Shown one piece after another: positions 1 through 6,269 of a DNA stretch of 9,890 nt. A program made the position numbers and the translations under genes. The notes under the pieces are model-generated. The model did no database searches, was not told where the DNA came from, and saw only the letters and a program-made list of their open reading frames with translations. Every line of letters starts with the position of its first letter. The first letter of the stretch is position 1. This stretch comes from Pseudomonadota bacterium (GTDB lineage Bacteria > Pseudomonadota > Alphaproteobacteria > Reyranellales > Reyranellaceae), in the NCBI GenBank assembly GCA_023386865.1, contig JAEWIV010000242.1, positions 1 to 9,890 on the forward strand. The letters run 5' to 3'.

Positions 1-14
1 CATCATGGTCATGA

Positions 15-32
15 GCGGGCCTGGAGGCCCGC
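15..32. repeat. Short perfect hairpin downstream of the DUF58 gene
   Basis: A perfect 7-bp inverted repeat (GCGGGCC at 15-21, GGCCCGC at 26-32) encloses a 4-base loop. It lies about 25 bp beyond the stop codon of the DUF58 gene, inside what should be an operon. There is no T-run on either side, so it is not a classical intrinsic terminator. It may be a small dispersed intergenic palindrome or an mRNA-stabilising hairpin. A minus-strand ATG at 12-10 could begin the next operon gene, but only four codons lie in the window, so no gene is called. Confidence 0.5.
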
Positions 33-57
33 GGTCGAGAAGAAAACACCATCGGCA

Positions 58-966
58 TCACGCTGCCGTCAGCCGACGCAGGTCGGCCATGGCGAGATAA
101 AGCGACAGCAGCACGGTCTGCGGCGACTTGTCGGTGCGGTGCAGATGGACCGTCCAGTCGGTCGAGCGGGTCAGCCGCTGCAAGCCTTCCTTCTGTGCCG
201 CGAGACGCGCGCCGTAGGCCTGCCGCACGCCCTCGACACGGCGGATTGTGTGCTGGCCCTCGGCCTCGAGGCCCTCGAACTTCACATGGCCGTCGAACGG
301 CAGGTCTTCCTCGGCGGGATCGAGGACTTGCACCAGATGCCCACGCACGCCGCCCGAGGCGTAATGGCGGATCATCGCCGCGATGTTGTCCAGCGGATCG
401 AGCCAGTCGGACACCAGCACGACGGTGCCGTGCGCCGGCAGCGGCAATAGCGGCGGCAGGCTGGGCAGCGGCTTGCCGTCTTCGGCCGACCGGCGCGCCT
501 CCTCGTACAGCGTCTCGGCGATGCGGCGCACGGCGATGCGGCCCGACGTCGGGCGCATGCCCGAGCCCAGCACGGTGACGCGCTCGCCGGCATCGGCCAG
601 CAGGCTCGCCAGGGCGAGCGTGATGAGCTCGGCGCGCACCGCCTTGGTGTCCGTGTTCTTGAGCGAGGCGTACTGCATGGAGGGCGAGGCGTCGCGCCAC
701 AGCCAGACGCTGGCGGCGGCCTCCCACTCGGTCTCGCGCACGAACAGATGCCGGCTCCGCGCACTCTGGCGCCAGTCGATCTGGCTGGCGCTGTCGCCGT
801 CGCGATAGGGCCGGTACTGCCAGAAGGCATCGCCCTGGCCGACGCGGCGCCTGCCGTGCACGCCCTGGATCACCGTGGCGGCGACGCGATCGGCCGCCAC
901 CATCAACGCGGGCAGCGTGCCGGCCAGTTCCAGCGAACGGTGAAGAGTGGAGGGGGACGCCATCAT
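58..966 (-). CDS. DUF58 domain-containing protein (MoxR-associated)
   Basis: A 302-residue DUF58 protein. The family signature is at residues 51-70 (RPYRDGDSASQIDWRQSAR), matching the usual PYRxGDxxRxIDWxxSAR block. It is followed by a von Willebrand A-like strand with a MIDAS-type motif DASPS at 92-96. No membrane segment is obvious. In the family, DUF58 proteins are encoded next to MoxR ATPases and are thought to act with them in assembly or metal loading of membrane or periplasmic complexes; the target here is unknown. The gene lies downstream of moxR on the same strand, 158 bp away, with a palindromic repeat between them. Two adjacent ATG codons (966-964 and 963-961) can start it. A purine-rich AGAGAGAA stretch lies just upstream, and a GAGG at 980-977 falls at the edge of the repeat. 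The family is clear, the biological role is not. Confidence 0.9.
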   Translation of the reverse strand: MMASPSTLHRSLELAGTLPALMVAADRVAATVIQGVHGRRRVGQGDAFWQYRPYRDGDSASQIDWRQSARSRHLFVRETEWEAAASVWLWRDASPSMQYASLKNTDTKAVRAELITLALASLLADAGERVTVLGSGMRPTSGRIAVRRIAETLYEEARRSAEDGKPLPSLPPLLPLPAHGTVVLVSDWLDPLDNIAAMIRHYASGGVRGHLVQVLDPAEEDLPFDGHVKFEGLEAEGQHTIRRVEGVRQAYGARLAAQKEGLQRLTRSTDWTVHLHRTDKSPQTVLLSLYLAMADLRRLTAA

Positions 967-976
967 GTTCTCTCTG

Positions 977-1096
977 CCTCCCCAGCGTCGCTGGGGAGGT
1001 GGCGCGTAGCGCCGGAGGGGTCATGAACACCGGCAACGATGCTCATGACCCCTCCGCCCGCTGCGCGGGCACCTCCCCGCGCTGCGCGCAGGGAGG
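977..1096. repeat. Composite palindromic intergenic repeat (two inverted units)
   Basis: Between moxR and the DUF58 gene lies a run of nested palindromes. An 11-bp perfect stem with a 1-base centre spans 977-999 (CCTCCCCAGCG / CGCTGGGGAGG). A GGCGC/GCGCC hairpin is at 1001-1013. A 13-bp perfect inverted repeat pairs 1014-1026 (GGAGGGGTCATGA) with 1043-1055. A GCCCGC/GCGGGC hairpin is at 1056-1070. A final stem at 1072-1096 has one C/A mismatch. The left half (about 977-1026) and right half (about 1043-1096) are inverted versions of the same unit, so the whole element can fold into one large cruciform. It resembles the abundant CTCCCC...GGAGGGGTC intergenic repeats of alphaproteobacteria. Because it sits inside an operon, it could affect transcript stability or the moxR:DUF58 expression ratio; that part is inference. 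Confidence 0.8.
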
Positions 1097-1124
1097 AAAT
1101 GAACTCACAATAACCAGGCACTAT

Positions 1125-2138
1125 CTACGCCAGCCTCGCGCACATCTGATTGATCACCGTCTCGACCGTGATGCCCTCGGCGCGGGCCGAGAAGTTGACC
1201 GCCATGCGATGCCGCAGGATGGGGCCGGCCAGCGCCACGACATCGTCGACCGACGGGGCGAGGCGGCCCTGGATGATCGCGCGCGCTCGGCAGGCCAGCA
1301 TGAAGGCCTGGCTGGCGCGCGGGCCGGGGCCCCAGGCGACACGCTGCTTCACGACGTCGAGGTCGCTCGACTCCGGACGGCCGGCGCGCACCAGCTTCAA
1401 GATGGCATCGACGACGCTCTCGCCGATCGGCAGCCGACGCACCAGCGCCTGGGCCGCCATCAGATCGGCCGGCGTGAGCGCCTGGGTCGCGACGGCGGTC
1501 GTGGCTCCGGTCGTGCCGATCATGATCTGGCGCTCGGCGCCCTCGTCGGGGTAGCCGACATCGACCTGAAGCAGGAAGCGGTCGAGCTGCGCTTCCGGCA
1601 GAGGATAGGTGCCTTCCTGCTCCAGCGGGTTCTGGGTGGCGAGCACGTGGAAAGGCGCCGGCAGGTCGTAGCGCTTGCCGGCCACGGTAACGTGCTTTTC
1701 CTGCATGCTCTGCAGCAGGGCCGACTGGGTGCGCGGGGAAGCGCGGTTGATTTCATCGGCCATCAGGAGCTGGGCGAAGACCGGACCCTCGATGAAGCGG
1801 AAGGAGCGACGGCCGGCATCGCTTTCCTCGAGCACCTCGGAGCCCAGGATGTCGGCCGGCATCAGGTCGGGAGTGAACTGGATGCGCTTGGCCTCCATGC
1901 CCAGCACCACGCCCAGCGTCTCCACCAGCTTGGTCTTGGCGAGACCCGGAACGCCGATCAGCAGCAGATGACCACCCGAGAGCAGCGCAACCAGGGTTTG
2001 ATCGATGACGTCCTGCTGGCCATAAATGACCTTGCCGATCGAAGCGCGCGCGGCCCGGAGCTGGGTGCCCAGGCGCTCGATGTCGGCCAGGGCGGCGAGG
2101 GCATCCGCGTCGGTCGCGGTCGAAGTGTCTGGGGCCAC
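1125..2138 (-). CDS. MoxR family AAA+ ATPase
   Basis: MoxR-type AAA+ ATPase, 337 residues from the GTG start at 2138. Walker A is GVPGLAKT at residues 62-69, Walker B is LLMADEINRA at 124-133, and the sensor-1 block LATQNPLEQEGTYPLPEAQLDRF begins near 166. The C-terminal lid contains the family's WGPGPRASQAF-type stretch. These ATPases act as chaperone-like remodelers for partner proteins containing VWA or DUF58 domains, and the DUF58 gene follows directly. The frame also has an upstream ATG at 2207 (23 more codons). That ATG lacks a Shine-Dalgarno and overlaps the start codon of the divergent NUDIX gene. The GTG at 2138 has AGGAG at 2150-2146 with 7-base spacing, and it gives a normal family length. 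I prefer the GTG start. The family call is secure; the substrate is unknown. Confidence 0.93.
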   Translation of the reverse strand: MAPDTSTATDADALAALADIERLGTQLRAARASIGKVIYGQQDVIDQTLVALLSGGHLLLIGVPGLAKTKLVETLGVVLGMEAKRIQFTPDLMPADILGSEVLEESDAGRRSFRFIEGPVFAQLLMADEINRASPRTQSALLQSMQEKHVTVAGKRYDLPAPFHVLATQNPLEQEGTYPLPEAQLDRFLLQVDVGYPDEGAERQIMIGTTGATTAVATQALTPADLMAAQALVRRLPIGESVVDAILKLVRAGRPESSDLDVVKQRVAWGPGPRASQAFMLACRARAIIQGRLAPSVDDVVALAGPILRHRMAVNFSARAEGITVETVINQMCARLA

Positions 2139-2145
2139 CGGGGCG

Positions 2146-2150
2146 CTCCT
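2146..2150 (-). promoter_or_regulatory. Shine-Dalgarno that sets the moxR start
   Basis: On the minus strand AGGAG lies 7 bases before a GTG codon at 2138-2136. This is the only good ribosome binding site near the 5' end of moxR. It argues against the longer ATG start at 2207 and leaves a 67-bp gap to the divergent NUDIX gene. I see no convincing -35/-10 pair in that gap on either strand. Confidence 0.6.
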
Positions 2151-2205
2151 GTTGTCCGAGGGATTGATGGTGAGGGAAGCCCAGAATTGAGGCCGGAACA
2201 AGGGC

Positions 2206-2832
2206 ATGACGGTTGACGAAATTGTGCAGCGGGTCGCCGAACGCAGCAGGCTTTTGGCATCCGGGTTGCCTGTCCCCCGGGCGCCCCTGGGCAGCGACTT
2301 CTCGCTGAACGGCGTGGTGCCGGCACCGACCAGCTTTCGGCCGGCGGCGGTGCTCGTCCCGCTGGTGCGGCGCGACGCCGAGATCACGGTGCTGCTGACC
2401 CAGCGCACCGAGGATATGCCGAGCCATGCCGGCCAGATCGCCTTTCCCGGCGGCCGGACGCAGCAGGAGGACACCGATCCGAGCGCCACGGCGCTGCGCG
2501 AAACCGAGGAAGAAGTAGGGATATCGCGCAAGTTCGTCGAGGTGGTGGGCCTGGTCGACCCATACCGCACGGGCACGGGCTACGAGATCACGCCGGTCGT
2601 GGGCATCGTGACGCCGGGATTCACCATCCATGCGGACCCGCGTGAGGTCGCCGACGTGTTCGAGGTCCCCTTGTCGCACTTCCTCGACGAGAAGAATCAC
2701 CGCATCGACAGCCGCATCTGGCAGGGTCGCGAGCGGCGTTACTACGCCATGCCCTATGGCGACCGCTACATCTGGGGGGCAACGGCGGGTATGCTCAAGA
2801 ATCTGCACTTCGTGCTGACGAACGGCGGGTAG
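2206..2832 (+). CDS. NUDIX hydrolase, CoA pyrophosphatase (NudL/YeaB type)
   Basis: A 208-residue NUDIX protein of the CoA pyrophosphatase group, which cleaves CoA and CoA derivatives to a 3',5'-ADP part and a phosphopantetheine part in the cytosol. The group-specific block LLTQRTEDMPSHAGQIAFPGG lies at residues 63-83 and runs into the NUDIX helix, with RETEEEVG at 98-105. The spacing between the GG and RE is the longer form I recall for NudL rather than the canonical GX5EX7RE. The gene starts at an ATG overlapping the alternative moxR start on the other strand, with only a weak GGAACAAGGG upstream. It is the first gene of a plus-strand cluster with DUF6111 and the CCA enzyme. The exact substrate is inferred from family membership. 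Confidence 0.88.
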   Translation: MTVDEIVQRVAERSRLLASGLPVPRAPLGSDFSLNGVVPAPTSFRPAAVLVPLVRRDAEITVLLTQRTEDMPSHAGQIAFPGGRTQQEDTDPSATALRETEEEVGISRKFVEVVGLVDPYRTGTGYEITPVVGIVTPGFTIHADPREVADVFEVPLSHFLDEKNHRIDSRIWQGRERRYYAMPYGDRYIWGATAGMLKNLHFVLTNGG

Positions 2833-2902
2833 CGCATGTCTCGCTTGCCCTGGCCCTTGGAGCGCAAGACGCGCTCGGTCCGCAAGAGTACGGACTAACC
2901 GC

Positions 2903-3139
2903 ATGCTGCGCGTCGCTCTCCTTGTAATCGTGCTGGTAATGGCGCCGACGGTCGCCTTCTTCCTGTGGGCGTGGGCCGTGAAGATCAAGGAGCAGCGCAA
3001 GCTCGCCGGCACGCTGCCCGAATGGCAGGACCTGCCGCTGACCTGGCTCGCCATCGCCGGCCTGGTCTGCACGATCATCGGCTTCGTCGTCATGTTCTTC
3101 ACGCAGAACCAGGGCTACGGCGGGCTGTTTGCGCCATGA
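2903..3139 (+). CDS. DUF6111 family small membrane protein
   Basis: A 78-residue protein with two predicted membrane helices (about residues 4-24 and 48-67), joined by a charged loop rich in Lys and Arg (KIKEQRKL). The sequence pattern and its position directly before a CCA-adding enzyme gene match the alphaproteobacterial DUF6111 family, which has no known function as far as I know. Its stop overlaps the next start codon as ATGA at 3136-3139, which suggests translational coupling to the CCA enzyme. No strong Shine-Dalgarno precedes it. Confidence 0.75.
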   Translation: MLRVALLVIVLVMAPTVAFFLWAWAVKIKEQRKLAGTLPEWQDLPLTWLAIAGLVCTIIGFVVMFFTQNQGYGGLFAP

Positions 3140-4308
3140 CGCCGCCATGGATGAACGAGGCGCCGGTGCGGACGTTGCTCGACGCCTTGGAGAGCTATGG
3201 GATCACCGCCCGCTTCGTCGGCGGTTGTGTGCGCGACTGGGTGCTGGACCGGCCGATCGACGACATCGACATCGCCGTCGACAAGCCACCCGAGACGGTG
3301 ATGAAGGCGCTCGAAGCGGCAGACATCAAGGTCGTGCCGACGGGGCTGCGGCACGGCACTGTCACGGCCATCGTCACGAGCCGGCCGTTCGAGATCACGA
3401 CCCTGCGCCGCGACGTCGAGACCGACGGACGACGCGCCGTCGTCGCCTTCACCGACGACTGGCGGACCGACGCCGAGCGCCGCGACTTCACCTTCAATGC
3501 GCTCTATGCCGAGCCCGACGGCACCATCCACGACTACTTCGACGGCCAGGCCGACTTGAAGGCGGGCCGCGTGCGCTTCATCGGCGATCCCGAGCAGCGC
3601 ATCGCCGAGGACCGCCTGCGCGTGCTGCGCTTCTTCCGCTTTCACGCGCGCTACGGCAGGCCGCCGTTCGATGGCGCGAGCTTCGATGCCTGTCGGCGCA
3701 ACGCCGCGACCGTCAGCGGGCTCTCGGGCGAGCGCGTTCGCAAGGAGCTTTTCCGCACGCTCGATGCGCCTGGCGGCGCCGACGCCTTCGACGCCATGCT
3801 CGAGGCCGGCGTGCTCGATCATTGGCTGCCCGAATACGCCGGCAGCGCCCGCCTGCGCGCGCTGGCGGCGCGCGAGGAAAAGGCCGACGCCCTGCGCCGG
3901 CTGGCGGCGATCCTGCCGACGGCCGCCGATGCGACGGCGATCGGCAAGCGGCTGAAACTGTCGACGCAGGAATCCGTCCGCCTGCAGCTTCTCCTCGATC
4001 CCGCCAACGCCATCGACACGACCAGCCTGCGCGCCAGCCTGTACCGTCTGGGCACCAAGCTCTTCATCGACCGCGTCCTGCTCGACGCGCCCGGCGATTG
4101 GCGCGCCGCGTTGCGTCTTGCGGGCACCTGGACACCGCCGGAACTGCCGATCCGCGGCAACGATGCGTTGGCGCTCGGGCTGAAGCCCGGCCCCGGGGTC
4201 GGCGCGCTGATCGAGGCCGTCGAGCGCTGGTGGATCGCGGGCGACTTCGCCGCCGGCCGCGACGCCTGTCTCGCCGAGCTGAAGCGGCTCGCCGATGCCC
4301 AGGCCTAG
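3136..4308 (+). CDS. cca: CCA tRNA nucleotidyltransferase (class II)
   Basis: A 390-residue class II nucleotidyltransferase that adds or repairs the 3' CCA end of tRNAs. The head and neck domains are intact. The nucleotide-binding FVGGCVRDWVL is at residues 27-37, the catalytic DxD pair is D43/D45 in DIDIAV, the ETTLRRD-like ITTLRRD is at 87-93, RRDFTFNAL is at 115-123, and EDRLRVLRFFRF is at 158-169. The C-terminal part (about 230-390) is the divergent helical tRNA-binding region typical of alphaproteobacterial enzymes, without an HD phosphohydrolase motif that I can see. Poly(A) polymerase is the main alternative within this superfamily, but the motifs and length favour a CCA enzyme. The start ATG overlaps the DUF6111 stop, and the gene's end overlaps the next gene by 14 bp. 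An ATG at 3151 is an alternative start. Confidence 0.9.
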   Translation: MTPPWMNEAPVRTLLDALESYGITARFVGGCVRDWVLDRPIDDIDIAVDKPPETVMKALEAADIKVVPTGLRHGTVTAIVTSRPFEITTLRRDVETDGRRAVVAFTDDWRTDAERRDFTFNALYAEPDGTIHDYFDGQADLKAGRVRFIGDPEQRIAEDRLRVLRFFRFHARYGRPPFDGASFDACRRNAATVSGLSGERVRKELFRTLDAPGGADAFDAMLEAGVLDHWLPEYAGSARLRALAAREEKADALRRLAAILPTAADATAIGKRLKLSTQESVRLQLLLDPANAIDTTSLRASLYRLGTKLFIDRVLLDAPGDWRAALRLAGTWTPPELPIRGNDALALGLKPGPGVGALIEAVERWWIAGDFAAGRDACLAELKRLADAQA

Positions 4309-4732
4309 CATCACCTTCGTGCTGTGGATCGCCATCGCGCTGTTCATCGTGGTGAACGACGTGGTCGGCGACACCTGGATCGCCGCCGCGCTCTCCGTCC
4401 GCACCGTCGAATGGTACAAGGTGCTGGTGCCGCTGCCCTATGTGGCGATGCTGGCCATCATCCATGCCCGGCGCACCGCCGGCCCGCGCTGGCTGGAAGC
4501 GGCGCTGCTGGCGGCGCTGCTGTGGCCGGTATCGACGGTGCTGGCCGATTTTCTCTACGTGCGCCTGACCTACGATGCCGATGCCGCGGCATTCATCGAC
4601 CGCTTCGGCGGACCCTATCCCTTGCTCATCGGCGCTCTGTTCGTGTTGCCTTTACTCGCCGGCGCGCTGATGAAGAGGTTCAGTCATTCTGAGCGTGGCG
4701 AAGGATCTCATGCCGGGGGCAACCGCCGATGA
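4295..4732 (+). CDS. Four-helix membrane protein of unknown function
   Basis: A 145-residue protein with four probable membrane helices (about residues 5-21, 43-57, 68-88 and 108-126). I do not recognise a family. Notable polar residues sit near helix ends (ND at 21-22, D85, the YDADAAAFIDRFG stretch at 93-105). The start overlaps the end of the CCA gene by 14 bp, so it is translated as part of that operon. The last 15 residues (131-145, hydrophilic, rich in Ser, Gly and Arg) and the TGA stop are encoded by a palindromic repeat at 4689-4752. The original C-terminus was therefore probably altered by repeat insertion. The helical core reads as a real coding sequence, while the tail is probably incidental. 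Confidence 0.7.
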   Translation: MPRPSITFVLWIAIALFIVVNDVVGDTWIAAALSVRTVEWYKVLVPLPYVAMLAIIHARRTAGPRWLEAALLAALLWPVSTVLADFLYVRLTYDADAAAFIDRFGGPYPLLIGALFVLPLLAGALMKRFSHSERGEGSHAGGNRR

Positions 4733-4752
4733 GGTCCCTTCGCTACGCTCAG
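4689..4752. repeat. Palindromic repeat at the convergent gene junction
   Basis: Two long arms, 4689-4711 and 4729-4752, form an imperfect inverted repeat. The outer 16 bases (CTGAGCGTGGCGAAGG versus the complement of CCTTCGCTACGCTCAG) differ at one position that can still pair as G-U in RNA. The inner part has a bulge and one mismatch, and the loop is G/C-rich. The CTGAGCGTAGCGAAGG core is a familiar intergenic repeat of alphaproteobacteria and some other bacteria. The stop codon of the four-helix membrane protein (4730-4732) lies in the right arm, and the hemF stop (4755-4757) is 3 bp beyond it. The transcript hairpin could protect both 3' ends or act as a bidirectional terminator-like structure; there is no U-tract. 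Confidence 0.8.
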
Positions 4753-4754
4753 GA

Positions 4755-5657
4755 TCACGGCCACCTGACCTCGGGCGGCAGGGACATCAGGATCGCCTCG
4801 ACGTTGCCGCCCGTCATCAGGCCGAACTTGGTGCCGCGGTCGTGCAGCAGGTTGAACTCGACGTAGCGGCCACGGCGCACGAGCTGATGCTCGCGCTCGG
4901 CCGCGGTCCACGGCTCGTTCATGTGGCGGCGCACGATCTTCGGGTAGACATCGAGGAAGGCCTCGCCGACGGCTCGCGTGAAGGCGAAGTCGCGGGCGAA
5001 GTCGCCGCTGTCGAGGTCGTCGTAGAAGATGCCGCCGACGCCACGCGGCTCGCCGCGGTGCGAGAGATGGAAGTACTCGTCGCACCATTTCTTGAAGCGC
5101 GGATAGTAAGAGGCGTCGTGGGTGTCGCAGGCTCCCTTGAGCGCCGCGTGGAAGGCATCGGTGTCGGGCTGGTGCGGCACCATGGGCGTGAGATCGGCGC
5201 CGCCGCCGAACCAGGCGCGCGTGGTCACGATGTGGCGCGTGTTCATGTGCACCGCCGGCACCCTGGGCGAGCGCATGTGCGCCACCAGCGAGATGCCGGT
5301 GGCGTAGAACCGCGGATCCTCGGCCGCACCCGGGATCTGCTTGCGGAACTCGGGGCTGAACTCGCCGAACACCGTCGAGACGTTCACGCCCACCTTCTCG
5401 AACACGCGGCCGCGCATGAACGACATGACGCCGCCGCCGCGATCCTCGTTCGGCCCCGCCTCGCGCCGCCATGCCTTGCGCTCGAAGCGACCGGGCGGGA
5501 GGTCGTTGTGGGTGCCTGAAAGATCGTCCTCGATCTTCTCGAAGGCGGCGCAGATGCGGTCGCGCAGGCTCTCGAACCAGGCGCGGGCCTCGTCCTTGCG
5601 GCGCTGCACGGTGGCGGCGTCGGGCAGGGGTGTCGGACTAGCGGTCGGAGAGCGCAT
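4755..5657 (-). CDS. hemF: Oxygen-dependent coproporphyrinogen III oxidase
   Basis: HemF, 300 residues, converts coproporphyrinogen III to protoporphyrinogen IX using O2 in the cytosolic haem pathway. Recognition blocks are WRREAGPNEDRGGGVM near 63-78, WFGGGADLTP at 149-158, and the family signature from 190 to 213 (KWCDEYFHLSHRGEPRG, then VGGIFYDD). It ends in LPPEVRWP shortly after the TGGN block. That is shorter than E. coli HemF at this end but, as I recall, normal for alphaproteobacterial forms of about 300 residues. The stop codon abuts the palindromic repeat. The start ATG lies inside the 3' end of trmL (20-bp overlap), and no later in-frame ATG would keep the N-terminal helix, so this start is likely. 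It sits beside the bc1 operon, whose cytochromes need haem. Confidence 0.95.
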   Translation of the reverse strand: MRSPTASPTPLPDAATVQRRKDEARAWFESLRDRICAAFEKIEDDLSGTHNDLPPGRFERKAWRREAGPNEDRGGGVMSFMRGRVFEKVGVNVSTVFGEFSPEFRKQIPGAAEDPRFYATGISLVAHMRSPRVPAVHMNTRHIVTTRAWFGGGADLTPMVPHQPDTDAFHAALKGACDTHDASYYPRFKKWCDEYFHLSHRGEPRGVGGIFYDDLDSGDFARDFAFTRAVGEAFLDVYPKIVRRHMNEPWTAAEREHQLVRRGRYVEFNLLHDRGTKFGLMTGGNVEAILMSLPPEVRWP

Positions 5658-6102
5658 CGAATCCCGAGGTCTGGCGCAGGGCCTCGCTCACTACCATGGC
5701 GGCCGCCAGCGCGACATTGAGCGAACGGGCACCCTTCTGCATCGGGATGCGAAGGCGCAGGTCGGCGGCCCGGTGCACGTCGTCAGGCACGCCGGCGCTC
5801 TCGCGGCCGACCAGCAGGACGTCGTCGGTGCGGAAGGCGATGCCGGGGAAGTCCGCCGCCCCCTTGGTGCTCAGCAGGATCAGCCGACCCGCCGTTCGGT
5901 CGCGGGCAAAGGCGGCCCAGGAGGCGTGCCGGGTGACGCTCGCCAGATCGTAGTAGTCCATGGCGGCACGGCGGATGCGCTTGTCGTCGACCGGGAATCC
6001 GCAGGGCTCGATCAGGTCGAGCGGCACGCCGAGGCAGGCCGAGAGCCGGATGAAGGCCCCGAGATTCTGGGGAATGTCGGGTTCGAACAAGGCCAGTCGC
6101 AT
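5638..6102 (-). CDS. trmL: tRNA (cytidine(34)-2'-O)-methyltransferase
   Basis: A 154-residue minimal SPOUT-class methyltransferase without extra RNA-binding domains, matching TrmL (YibK type). TrmL methylates the 2'-O of wobble position 34 in certain tRNA-Leu species with S-adenosylmethionine. Motifs are PDIPQNLGAFIRLSACLG at 8-25, LLVGRESAGVPDDVH at 96-110, and the knot-forming IPMQKGARSLNVALAAA at 119-135. It is the first gene of a minus-strand pair with hemF and is divergent from petA. AAGTGAG, about 3 bases upstream of the ATG, is a modest ribosome site. Another SPOUT specificity is possible but less likely given length and motifs. Confidence 0.92.
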   Translation of the reverse strand: MRLALFEPDIPQNLGAFIRLSACLGVPLDLIEPCGFPVDDKRIRRAAMDYYDLASVTRHASWAAFARDRTAGRLILLSTKGAADFPGIAFRTDDVLLVGRESAGVPDDVHRAADLRLRIPMQKGARSLNVALAAAMVVSEALRQTSGFDALSDR

Positions 6103-6203
6103 GTCTCACTTCTACCCGCGTCCGCGTCGCGAAAGCGCTCGGCAGGGGCCGTGCGGCGCGCTGTCGCAGAACGCCTCGGATACCGCCTGCGACCAACAGA
6201 GCC

Positions 6204-6233
6204 TTGAAACATAAGGTCCTTTTGCGGTCTAAA
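6204..6233 (+). promoter_or_regulatory. Candidate sigma70-type promoter for petABC
   Basis: TTGAAA at 6204-6209 matches the -35 consensus at five of six bases. TCTAAA at 6228-6233 matches the -10 at four of six, with 18-bp spacing. It lies 36 bp before the petA ATG, in the 167-bp divergent gap between trmL and petA, where a promoter for each direction is expected. A 7-bp inverted repeat (GTCGCAG at 6163-6169, CTGCGAC at 6187-6193) lies just upstream and could be a regulator site or chance. This is pattern matching only. Confidence 0.35.
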
Positions 6234-6269
6234 GACCCATCTCCTCGGGGGGCAGAAAGAGAAAGCAAA

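Noticed and set aside
1..58. Minus-strand ATG overlapping the DUF58 stop as ATGA, reading to the window edge
   Set aside because: The encoded residues are Arg/Pro/Ser-rich, pass through the hairpin and do not resemble the hydrophobic N-terminus expected for the next MoxR-operon gene. An ATG at 12-10 is an equally possible start.
999..2216. Long plus-strand open frame opposite moxR (405 codons)
   Set aside because: It lies antisense to a clear MoxR ATPase, starts inside the palindromic repeat, and its translation is low-complexity (rich in His, Arg, Gly and Gln) without any family pattern. It is a high-GC shadow frame.
2139..2576. N-terminal extension of the MoxR frame up to position 2576
   Set aside because: The extension runs antisense through the NUDIX gene, and its residues do not resemble a MoxR N-terminus. 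A GTG with a strong ribosome site at 2138 explains the start.
3115..4419. Long minus-strand open frame opposite the CCA gene
   Set aside because: The opposite strand encodes a CCA enzyme with intact motifs. The antisense translation is compositionally odd and matches nothing I recognise.
6204..6269. TTG start adding 22 residues to the Rieske protein
   Set aside because: It would place a basic segment ahead of the twin-arginine signal and would overlap the candidate -35 and -10 elements. The ATG at 6270 gives a standard Rieske length.
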